Source: Acidobacteriaceae bacterium | GTDB lineage: Bacteria > Acidobacteriota > Terriglobia > Terriglobales > Acidobacteriaceae | DNA length: 8,777 bases | Assembly (NCBI GenBank): GCA_030040175.1 | Contig: JASHUF010000148.1 | Coordinates: forward strand, 1 to 8,777 | Direction: 5' to 3' | Shown here: piece by piece, positions 1 through 4,636 of the stretch | Numbering within the stretch: position 1 is the stretch's first letter | Layout: every line of letters starts with the position of its first letter | Translations under genes and position numbers: made by a program | Notes under the pieces: generated by a model | Told to the model about the DNA's origin: nothing | The model's database searches: none | The model's input: only the letters and a program-made list of their open reading frames with translations

Positions 1-724
1 GACCAAGGCGCGATGTGGCTTTCTCGAGATTGGCCGCGTAGCCGCACGCGGGGCAGCTGGCAATCAGATCCTCGCCGGCATCCGAGTACACCATGAACTC
101 CTGCGAATCCGAGCCGCCCATGGCGCCCGAATCCGCCTCGACCACGACGAACTTCAATCCGCAGCGCGTGAAGATGGCGCGGTACACGGCATCGTGCTGG
201 TCGTAGCTCCGGTCCAATCCCGCCTCATCGATGTCGTAAGAGTACGCATCTTTCATGATGAACTGCCGCACGCGCAGCAATCCCGACTTGGGCCGCGGCT
301 CGTCGCGGAACTTGGTCTGGATCTGGTACCAGATCTGCGGCAGTTGCTTGTAGCTGCGCAGCTCGCTGCGCGCCATCTGCGTCATGATCTCTTCGTGCGT
401 CATGCCCAGGCACAGGTCGGCGCCCTTGCGGTCCTTCAGGCGGAACATGTTCTCGCCCATCGCCGTCCAGCGCCCGCTCTCCGCCCACGGCTCCTTGGGC
501 AAAAGGCCGGGCAGGTAAAACTCCTGCCCGATGGTGTCCATCTCCTCGCGCACAATGGCGACGATCTTGTTCAGCGACCGCTGCCCGAGAAAGATGTAGT
601 TGTAAAGGCCGGCGGCCAGCTGGCGAATGTAGCCGGCGCGCACCAGCAGCTTGTGGCTGGCCACTTCGGCATCCGCCGGGGCCTCGCGCAGTGTGGGAAT
701 GAACAGCTTCGACCAACGATGCAT
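1..724 (-). CDS. proS: Prolyl-tRNA synthetase, N-terminal part (cut by window edge)
   Basis: Charges tRNA-Pro with proline in the cytoplasm (class II synthetase). Translating from the ATG at 724 gives 241 residues beginning [20 protein letters not shown], the usual opening of bacterial ProRS. Visible class II features are the motif 1 region (about residues 35-80), the MTHEE loop at 108-112, motif 2 (FRDEPRP at 139-145 to [12 protein letters not shown] at 153-164) and GGS at 203-205. [13 protein letters not shown] at 224-236 is the beginning of the INS editing insertion, so this is the bacterial-type enzyme carrying the cis-editing domain. The rest of that domain, motif 3 and the anticodon-binding domain lie outside the window. 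The start is chosen from family similarity; the Shine-Dalgarno is unconvincing. A TAGAAT box on the minus strand (834 to 829) is a weak promoter candidate about 105 nt upstream. No T-box was found. Confidence 0.96.
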   Translation of the reverse strand, partial: MHRWSKLFIPTLREAPADAEVASHKLLVRAGYIRQLAAGLYNYIFLGQRSLNKIVAIVREEMDTIGQEFYLPGLLPKEPWAESGRWTAMGENMFRLKDRKGADLCLGMTHEEIMTQMARSELRSYKQLPQIWYQIQTKFRDEPRPKSGLLRVRQFIMKDAYSYDIDEAGLDRSYDQHDAVYRAIFTRCGLKFVVVEADSGAMGGSDSQEFMVYSDAGEDLIASCPACGYAANLEKATSRLG

Positions 725-925
725 AGAAGTGGGCTTGCTTGCCTTCCCGTCCGCTCGATCTCGGCGTGTGGAAACGCCGGCTTGCTGCTTGAAACCCGGA
801 CGCAGGACGATGGAATGGTCCAAACTCCATTCTAAATGTTCATGGTGTCGTGAGCGCCCACGCGGCTCATGCGCCCTGCTTCCCAATGCAAGCCATGTTG
901 ATAGAGAAGATGCCGTCAACTCGTG

Positions 926-966
926 CCTCCTCGTTTGCCATTGCCTGAAAGCAACGCAAACGGAGG
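926..966. repeat. Long imperfect hairpin in the proS upstream region
   Basis: Arms CCTC (926-929), CGTTTGC (932-938) and TTGC (941-944) pair with GCAA (951-954), GCAAACG (956-962) and GAGG (963-966). This makes 15 base pairs with small bulges and a CTGAAA loop. It lies about 200 nt upstream of the proS start. There is no T-run, so it is not an obvious intrinsic terminator. It could be a structured leader element or a remnant of a mobile hairpin element. Confidence 0.5.
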
Positions 967-1095
967 TCCATTGTCCCCTTACTGAAAACAAACAATGTAG
1001 ACAACGATCTGCGGCTCTCGCCGTGTCATCAGAAGCACATCTGTGGTAGTGCTGACACGGCTGATTCTCTTTCGGATTCCGCCATCAGATGACTT

Positions 1096-1150
1096 TGTCA
1101 TCCTGAGCGAAGGTCGCCGCGGCGACCGGAGGCGAAGGATCCGCGGTCGC
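1096..1150. repeat. Dispersed palindromic intergenic repeat (TCATCCTGAGCGAAG type)
   Basis: The stretch opens with GTCATCCTGAGCGAAG, continues with a perfect 16-bp palindrome GGTCGCCGCGGCGACC (1112-1127) and closes with GGCGAAGGATCCGCGG. Elements of the form TCATCCTGAGCGAAG...GAAGGATC are, from memory, widely scattered between genes in acidobacterial genomes. Here it sits downstream of kdsD, between it and proS. Only one copy is present in this window, so repeat status rests on recall. Confidence 0.55.
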
Positions 1151-1186
1151 TCCTATCCTTGCGGCGCATATCACGCGATCCAAATC

Positions 1187-1207
1187 AGACCACTGACCAC
1201 GAATCAC
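1187..1207 (-). repeat. Heptamer tandem repeat, three units (3' side of kdsD)
   Basis: Read on the minus strand the units are GTGATTC, GTGGTCA and GTGGTCT. GTGGTCA is identical to a unit of the plus-strand array at 2283-2289, so this is the same heptamer family in opposite orientation. It ends 8 bp beyond the kdsD stop codon. Confidence 0.5.
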
Positions 1208-1214
1208 TCGTCCT

Positions 1215-2135
1215 TCAAATCATCTCCACGCCCCACAGATCGTGCAGATGCACCACGCCCTCCACGCGCCCTTCCGCATCCACCACCACCAGCGACGTAA
1301 TCTTCTTTTCTTCCAAAATCGCCAGCGCCCGCGCCGCCAGCTCGTCGCCGCCAATCGTCTTCGGATGCGCATTCATCGCCTCGCCCGCCGTGCGGCTCAG
1401 CGCAGCGCCGCCTTCGCGTTCCAGCAGTCTCCGCAAATCCCCATCGGAAATAACCCCGCGCAGGCGCCCGTTCTCCTCCACCGTGGTCATGCCCAGCTTT
1501 TTCGACGACATTTCGTAGATCACATCGGCCATGCGCGTCTCGGGCGCAACCATGGGCACATCCGCGCCCGCGTGCATCAGTTCGCGCACCTTGGCCAGGC
1601 GTTTGCCCAGCTTGCCGCCGGGATGCAGCTCGGCAAAATCCTCCGCGCGAAATCCCTTGCGCAGGCTCACCGCCACAGCCAGCGCATCGCCCAGCGCCAG
1701 CATCGTGGTCGTCGAGGCCGTCGGCGCCAGGTTCAGACCGCAAGCCTCGCGCTCCACGCCGCAATCGAGCGCCACATCGCTGGCGGCGGCGAGGGTCGAG
1801 TCCAAATTGCAGCAGAAGCTCACCAGTGCATCGCCCTTGCGCTTCACCGTGGCGAGCAGGCGCAGGATCTCTTCCGTTTCGCCGCTCGCTGAGAGCGCAA
1901 TCACTACATCGCCCGGCATCAGCACGCCCACATCGCCGTGAACCGCTTCCGCAGGATGGAGAAACAGCGCCGGCGAACCGGTGGAGCTCAGCGTGGCAGC
2001 AATCTTCTGCGCAATGATGCCGCTCTTGCCCATCCCTGTCACCACCACGCGCCCGTTCCCCGCGCTGCAGCGCAAGATCAGCTCCACCGCGCGCGCAAAC
2101 GGCTCCGCCATCCTGCCCTCGAGTCGCGCCGCCAA
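1215..2135 (-). CDS. kdsD: Arabinose-5-phosphate isomerase, KpsF/GutQ family (5'-truncated reading frame)
   Basis: Converts ribulose 5-phosphate to arabinose 5-phosphate, the first committed step towards Kdo for LPS, in the cytoplasm. The uninterrupted frame (306 aa counted from the TTG at 2135) has a SIS domain with GMGKSG (34-39), the SASGETEE phosphosugar loop (82-89), EREACGLNLAPTAST (128-142) and HPGG (171-174). These match the lysine, acidic and histidine positions important in E. coli KdsD. Two CBS domains follow (about 187-240 and 250-303). The family is usually near 320-330 aa. The missing N-terminal helix is encoded directly upstream in the same frame from an ATG at 2216, but is cut off by a TAG at 2141-2139. 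Possible reinitiation sites are TTG 2135 or ATG 2111; the latter has GAGGG just upstream and would give 298 aa. Product identity is secure; whether the gene is functional is uncertain. Confidence 0.9.
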   Translation of the reverse strand: MAARLEGRMAEPFARAVELILRCSAGNGRVVVTGMGKSGIIAQKIAATLSSTGSPALFLHPAEAVHGDVGVLMPGDVVIALSASGETEEILRLLATVKRKGDALVSFCCNLDSTLAAASDVALDCGVEREACGLNLAPTASTTTMLALGDALAVAVSLRKGFRAEDFAELHPGGKLGKRLAKVRELMHAGADVPMVAPETRMADVIYEMSSKKLGMTTVEENGRLRGVISDGDLRRLLEREGGAALSRTAGEAMNAHPKTIGGDELAARALAILEEKKITSLVVVDAEGRVEGVVHLHDLWGVEMI

Positions 2136-2216
2136 CGCCTACAGCGCCGCCGCCTCCGTGCGCACCAGCGCCGCCGGCTCAAAGCCTTCCGCGTTCCCTT
2201 GCTTCGATGGATTCAT
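2136..2216 (-). other. Native 5' end of kdsD, interrupted by an in-frame amber codon
   Basis: An ATG at 2216 opens a frame in phase with kdsD: MNPSKQGNAEGFEPAALVRT, then EAAAL, then TAG (2141-2139), then ALAARLEGRMAEPF and on into the SIS domain. The segment resembles the usual KpsF/KdsD N-terminal helix (E. coli has IERECLAEL before its SIS core), and the readthrough length of 333 codons matches the family. It therefore looks like genuine coding sequence with one nonsense codon. A single-base change from GAG, CAG, AAG, TGG, TAC or TAT would explain it. A TACCAT box (2231 to 2226, minus strand) lies just upstream of the ATG as a weak -10 candidate. Confidence 0.75.
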
Positions 2217-2240
2217 CGGTTTCTGATGGTAACAAACTCG

Positions 2241-2296
2241 GGGAACAGGGGTCAGGGAACAGGGATCAGAGATCAAAGATCAGTGGTCAGCGGTAA
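2241..2296 (+). repeat. Heptamer tandem repeat, eight units
   Basis: Consecutive 7-bp units are GGGAACA, GGGGTCA, GGGAACA, GGGATCA, GAGATCA, AAGATCA, GTGGTCA and GCGGTAA, with a consensus near GGGATCA. They fill the gap between the divergent kdsD and tlpA-like genes and stop about 50 bp before the tlpA -10 box. They resemble the short tandemly repeated heptamers described in cyanobacteria in format only. The array overlaps the likely kdsD promoter region. Confidence 0.75.
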
Positions 2297-2348
2297 GTTC
2301 TCTCAGTCCCTCGACTCTACTCCCTACTCGATGACCCCTGTCCCCTCG

Positions 2349-2354
2349 TACAAT
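2349..2354 (+). promoter_or_regulatory. -10 box of a predicted leaderless promoter for the TlpA-like gene
   Basis: TACAAT matches the sigma-70 -10 consensus at 5 of 6 positions and ends exactly 6 nt before the ATG at 2361. Transcription would therefore begin at or next to the start codon, giving a leaderless mRNA. No good -35 hexamer is visible 16-18 bp upstream. The same box and spacing recur before vapB at 4624. Confidence 0.6.
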
Positions 2355-2360
2355 AGAACC

Positions 2361-3032
2361 ATGCCGTCTTTCCCCATCCGCCGCAACACGCTTGTCCTCG
2401 GCGCCGTGCTTTTCCTCTTTGCAGTCTTTGCCTGGGCGGGCTGGGCCAACTGGGAGTATCGCCAGCAGGCCGCCGAGCGCGCGCGCATCCTCGCCGAGCA
2501 CCAGGGTGAGCTGCTCGCCGACGCCTCCGTTGCTGCCGCTTCCGATTCGCCCTTGGCCGATGCCGCTGCGAATCTCCGGGGCAGGCCCGCGCCCACCTTC
2601 GTTCTCGAAGATCTGGCCGGAAAGAAAGTCTCGCTTGCGAGCTACCGCGGCAAGGCGGTGCTGGTGAACTTTTGGGCCACCTGGTGCGGTCCCTGCAAAA
2701 TTGAAACTCCCTGGCTGGTCGAGCTGCGCAACAAATATGCTTCGCAAGGCTTTGAGGTCCTGGGCGTCGATGCCGAAGGCGACGACCTCGCGCCGGGCGA
2801 CAAAGCCGGCTGGGCCAAGAACAAAGCCGAAGTGGAAAGATTCATCCAGCAAATGAAGATGCCGTATCCGGTTCTCATCAATGGCGACAGCATCAGCGCG
2901 CCCTATGGCGGCATCGACGCCCTGCCCACCTCCTTCTTCCTCGATCGCGAGGGAACCGTGGTCGCCGCGCAGCTTGGCCTCTCCTCTGAGAGCGCCATGG
3001 AAGCCAACATCAAAAAAGCGCTGGCGCAATGA
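2361..3032 (+). CDS. TlpA/ResA-family membrane-anchored thioredoxin-like protein
   Basis: A 223-aa thiol-disulfide oxidoreductase predicted to face the periplasm from an N-terminal membrane anchor. Residues 1-8 are basic, about 10-30 form one hydrophobic segment, and 31-74 are an Ala/Glu-rich linker. The thioredoxin fold follows: RPAPTFVLEDLAGKKVSLAS (75-94), VNFWATWCGPCK (102-113) with the redox pair C109/C112, and the cis-proline in ALPTSFF (187-193). TlpA/ResA proteins reduce or oxidise extracytoplasmic cysteines, often in cytochrome c maturation. The next gene, 1 nt downstream, is a DsbD-alpha-like protein that could be its partner. The ATG at 2361 is chosen because the hydrophobic anchor begins there and a -10 box sits 6 nt upstream; the frame stays open further upstream without meaningful sequence. 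The exact substrate is unknown. Confidence 0.92.
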   Translation: MPSFPIRRNTLVLGAVLFLFAVFAWAGWANWEYRQQAAERARILAEHQGELLADASVAAASDSPLADAAANLRGRPAPTFVLEDLAGKKVSLASYRGKAVLVNFWATWCGPCKIETPWLVELRNKYASQGFEVLGVDAEGDDLAPGDKAGWAKNKAEVERFIQQMKMPYPVLINGDSISAPYGGIDALPTSFFLDREGTVVAAQLGLSSESAMEANIKKALAQ

Positions 3033-3033
3033 G

Positions 3034-3684
3034 ATGGTGCAGCGAGCGAAAAGATCGGAGAGTCTGCGGGTGCCCCAGGTCCCTCGCATTTGGGGATCTG
3101 GGAAATCGACGTTGGGTGCCCCTGGCCTCGATTCTGAGACCAGGGAAACTGCCGGACCTCGATCACAGCCTGGATCGACCAGGTCGCGCGGACCTGGCCT
3201 TTCGGCTCTTTCCGCGGCCGCGCTCTTCGCCCTCGCCTCGCCTGCCCAGATCGTCCCCGCCAATCCGCCCGTGCGTCCGCCCCTCGCCACGCCTTCGGTC
3301 GCTTACCTCTACCCTACGCAAGTCGCCATTCCCGCCGGCGAACCCAGCCTGGTTGCACTGCACTTTCGCGTCGCGCGCGGCCTGCACATCAACTCGCACA
3401 CCCCCTCGAGCGGCTTCCTCATCCCCACCACGCTCTCGCTCGTCGCCGGCGCCGGCGTGCGCCTCACGGCAGCCGCGTATCCCGCGGGCTCCGAGATTAC
3501 GCTGCCCATTGACCCCACCACCCAACTCAGCGTCTACACCGGCGATTTCGTTATTCAGGCGCGCCTGGTCGCGGACTCCGGCGACCACTCCATCCAGGCC
3601 AGACTCCACTACCAGGCCTGCAACGACAACGAGTGCTTCCCGCCCAAAACCATTCCCGTCCCCATCGATGTCATCGGAAAATGA
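3034..3684 (+). CDS. Secreted DsbD N-terminal-domain-like protein with an interrupted signal peptide
   Basis: A 216-aa protein whose C-terminal half (about residues 85-216) resembles the DsbD alpha (periplasmic, immunoglobulin-like) domain. It ends in LHYQACNDNECFPPKTIPVP, with the C196/C201 pair (C-X4-C) where DsbD-alpha carries its redox cysteines. No DsbD transmembrane or gamma domain follows, so it is a stand-alone domain, probably exchanging electrons with the TlpA-like protein encoded upstream. ATG 3034 follows the tlpA stop by 1 nt, implying translational coupling. The N terminus is odd: basic MVQRAKRS is separated from a good signal-peptide core LSALSAAALFALASPAQ (57-72) by 48 residues encoded by a three-hairpin repeat. 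Removing those 48 codons would restore a textbook signal peptide. Alternatively, an unrecognised non-ATG start lies nearer the core. Secretion of the present form is uncertain. Confidence 0.8.
   Translation: MVQRAKRSESLRVPQVPRIWGSGKSTLGAPGLDSETRETAGPRSQPGSTRSRGPGLSALSAAALFALASPAQIVPANPPVRPPLATPSVAYLYPTQVAIPAGEPSLVALHFRVARGLHINSHTPSSGFLIPTTLSLVAGAGVRLTAAAYPAGSEITLPIDPTTQLSVYTGDFVIQARLVADSGDHSIQARLHYQACNDNECFPPKTIPVPIDVIGK
3068..3197 (+). repeat. Three consecutive hairpins, two with GGGTGCCCC boxes
   Basis: Hairpin 1 has GGGTGCCCC (3068-3076), and CCAGGTCCCT (3075-3084) pairs with GGGGATCTGG (3092-3101), including two G-T wobbles. Hairpin 2 has GGGTGCCCC (3114-3122), and CCCTGGCCTC (3120-3129) pairs with GAGACCAGGG (3136-3145) with one mismatch. 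Hairpin 3 is a perfect CCAGGTC (3179-3185) with GACCTGG (3191-3197). Hairpins 1 and 2 share box-stem-GGGAAA architecture and so look like tandem copies of one element with diverged stems. All lie inside the open frame of the DsbD-like gene. Confidence 0.75.
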
Positions 3685-3720
3685 AACAGGCCATCGGGCA
3701 GGGAACTGGGATGGGAGCAC

Positions 3721-3778
3721 GACTCGCTGACTCGCTCAGTTGCTAACTCCCCTAATCCCGCTAACCCCGCTCACTCTG
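3721..3778 (+). repeat. Degenerate 8/9-bp tandem repeat between convergent genes
   Basis: GACTCGCT occurs twice (3721-3728, 3729-3736), then CAGTTGCT. The pattern shifts to 9-bp units CTAACTCCC (3743-3751), CTAATCCCG (3752-3760), CTAACCCCG (3761-3769) and CTCACTCTG (3770-3778). The last unit overlaps the stop codon of the FkbM gene. It fills most of the 86-bp gap where the DsbD-like and FkbM genes converge. There is no clear hairpin with a T-run, so it is not an obvious intrinsic terminator. Confidence 0.55.
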
Positions 3779-4499
3779 CCTTGCTCCCTGGCCCATCGAT
3801 CTCGCCCCGCGGCCGGAACAGGCAGTCGAACTCCACCGCCGCAACTTGATCCGCCGTGTGAAAGCCTACGGGGTGCATCTGCGCCGGTACGAAACCCAGT
3901 TGCGCCATGGACTGCAGCGCTTCATGAAACTCCCATTCGCCCTCATACGTCCGAATCACCGGCAGCTCCATGAGAATCCCCGCCATGCGCCCAAGGCTCT
4001 CGCGTCCGCCCTCGAGCACCTGCCGTTCATACCCCTGCGTGTCGATCTTCAGCAGAACCTTTTCGGCCGGCGGAATCTCGATCTCGTCCAGCGTCCTCAC
4101 GGCAATCTCTTCCGTGTGATGCTCAGCCATGCGCTCATCGTGCAGCTTGGCCGCCGCGCTCAGCTCCAGGAATGAATTGAACACCGAGAGCTTGGAGACG
4201 TGCAGAATCGCGGTTCCCGATTGCGCGCCCAGGCCGCAATGGAATGCCTCCCAGTCGCCGTCGTTTTCGGCCTTGCGGGAAAGGCGCGCAAACTCCACCC
4301 TGCCCGGCTCGAAAGAGAGAATCTTCCCTTTGTACCCGCTCCGCCGCAGCCATTCGCCGAACTGCCCCTCGTTCGCGCCCACGTCCAGGACCAGCGTGAT
4401 TGCCCGGTCCTCGATAAAATCCACGAGATCCCGCACACGCCGCCGCCCCACATGCTGGATGCCCAGCCGCCGGTACGCCGCACGCACAATCCGGTTCAT
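3771..4499 (-). CDS. FkbM-family SAM-dependent methyltransferase
   Basis: A 242-aa protein predicted to transfer methyl groups from S-adenosylmethionine, usually to hydroxyls of sugars, polyketides or lipids. SAM motif I is LVLDVGANEGQFGEWL (36-51). The acidic ribose-binding position is probably E64 in LSFEP. The FkbM signature KVLLKIDTQGYERQVLEGG (147-165) and ILMELP (175-180) follow. No signal peptide is visible. The substrate cannot be told from the sequence, and no glycosyltransferase or polysaccharide cluster is in view. The frame is open to 4619, but that extension runs to the vapB promoter and lacks family similarity. The candidate starts are ATG 4499 and ATG 4505, and neither has a good Shine-Dalgarno. 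ATG 4499 overlaps the stop of a seven-codon upstream ORF that does have one. It is convergent with the DsbD-like gene and divergent from vapB. Confidence 0.88.
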   Translation of the reverse strand: MNRIVRAAYRRLGIQHVGRRRVRDLVDFIEDRAITLVLDVGANEGQFGEWLRRSGYKGKILSFEPGRVEFARLSRKAENDGDWEAFHCGLGAQSGTAILHVSKLSVFNSFLELSAAAKLHDERMAEHHTEEIAVRTLDEIEIPPAEKVLLKIDTQGYERQVLEGGRESLGRMAGILMELPVIRTYEGEWEFHEALQSMAQLGFVPAQMHPVGFHTADQVAAVEFDCLFRPRGEIDGPGSKAE

Positions 4500-4519
4500 T
4501 CCCATTGCACATTCATCAT
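4496..4519 (-). CDS. Possible seven-codon upstream ORF coupled to the FkbM gene
   Basis: ATG at 4519 reads MMNVQWE and stops at TGA 4498-4496, overlapping the FkbM ATG (4499-4497) as ATGA. A GGGAG Shine-Dalgarno-like run (4534 to 4530) lies 10 nt upstream of this ATG, whereas the FkbM start itself has none at proper spacing. Terminating ribosomes could reinitiate on the methyltransferase. This is only sequence geometry; peptides this short arise by chance. Confidence 0.25.
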   Translation of the reverse strand: MMNVQWE

Positions 4520-4600
4520 TGCACGCGAGCTCCCTACGGCTTCCCGGCGAAATTTCCTCAGAGCGAGGCGGGCAGCAAACAAGATGTTTTGGGCCGGCGC

Positions 4601-4629
4601 TTGCAAAGAATGCCTGCATTGCCTACAAT
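4601..4629 (+). promoter_or_regulatory. Sigma-70-like promoter of vapBC, predicted leaderless
   Basis: TTGCAA (4601-4606) and TACAAT (4624-4629) are separated by exactly 17 bp. The -10 ends 6 nt before the vapB ATG at 4636, so transcription should start at or beside the A of the start codon. No Shine-Dalgarno is present in the gap. Box and spacing repeat the arrangement at 2349-2361. Confidence 0.7.
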
Positions 4630-4636
4630 AAATGCA
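4615..4636 (+). promoter_or_regulatory. Putative VapB(C) operator: inverted repeat around the -10 box
   Basis: TGCATT (4615-4620) and AATGCA (4631-4636) are perfect inverted repeats separated by 10 bp that contain the TACAAT -10 box. A second, overlapping pair AATGC (4609-4613)/GCATT (4616-4620) adds a further half-site. RHH-type antitoxins commonly repress their own promoter by binding such repeats, and occupancy here would block RNA polymerase directly. Confidence 0.55.

Larger units (their letters stand above)
725..1214. other. 490-bp intergenic region between proS and kdsD
   Basis: No convincing gene lies here. Reading frames on both strands lack recognisable domains, and base composition over roughly 830-1100 is visibly less GC-rich than the flanking genes. 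The region holds the proS leader, including a perfect 6-bp hairpin (CGGCGT at 762-767 with ACGCCG at 774-779), a longer imperfect hairpin at 926-966, a dispersed-repeat-like palindrome at 1096-1150 and heptamer repeats at 1187-1207. No GGTGG T-box core is present on the proS sense strand. The lower GC and absence of coding signal suggest decayed or acquired spacer DNA, but this is inference. Confidence 0.6.

Noticed and set aside
225..830. Minus-strand 201-codon open frame overlapping proS
   Set aside because: It is the frame-shifted shadow of proS: its translation has no domain sense, while the true frame from 724 gives unmistakable ProRS.
867..971. Minus-strand 34-codon ORF preceded by AAGGGG
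   Set aside because: The Shine-Dalgarno-like run is only 3 nt from the ATG, the peptide has no recognisable feature, and the segment includes the hairpin at 926-966; too little to call a gene.
651..1049. Plus-strand open frame of 132 codons covering the proS start and the spacer
   Set aside because: No recognisable motifs, no ribosome binding site, antisense to the proS start; treated as chance.
725..1100. T-box or other amino-acid-responsive leader for proS
   Set aside because: No T-box core or GGTGG element was found on the proS sense strand and no antiterminator pair is evident.
2139..2141. Programmed readthrough or pyrrolysine at the kdsD TAG
   Set aside because: No downstream recoding structure is visible and nothing suggests a pyrrolysine system; point mutation or sequencing error is simpler.
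4578..4606. Shared TTGCAA as -35 of a divergent FkbM promoter
   Set aside because: TTGCAA is palindromic, but no acceptable -10 box lies 16-18 bp away on the minus strand.
4500..4619. Longer FkbM start at 4619
   Set aside because: The extension has no family similarity, overlaps the vapBC promoter region and lacks a ribosome binding site.
4129..4635. Upstream extension of the vapB frame
   Set aside because: It runs antisense through the FkbM gene; the RHH domain begins exactly at ATG 4636 and a promoter sits between.
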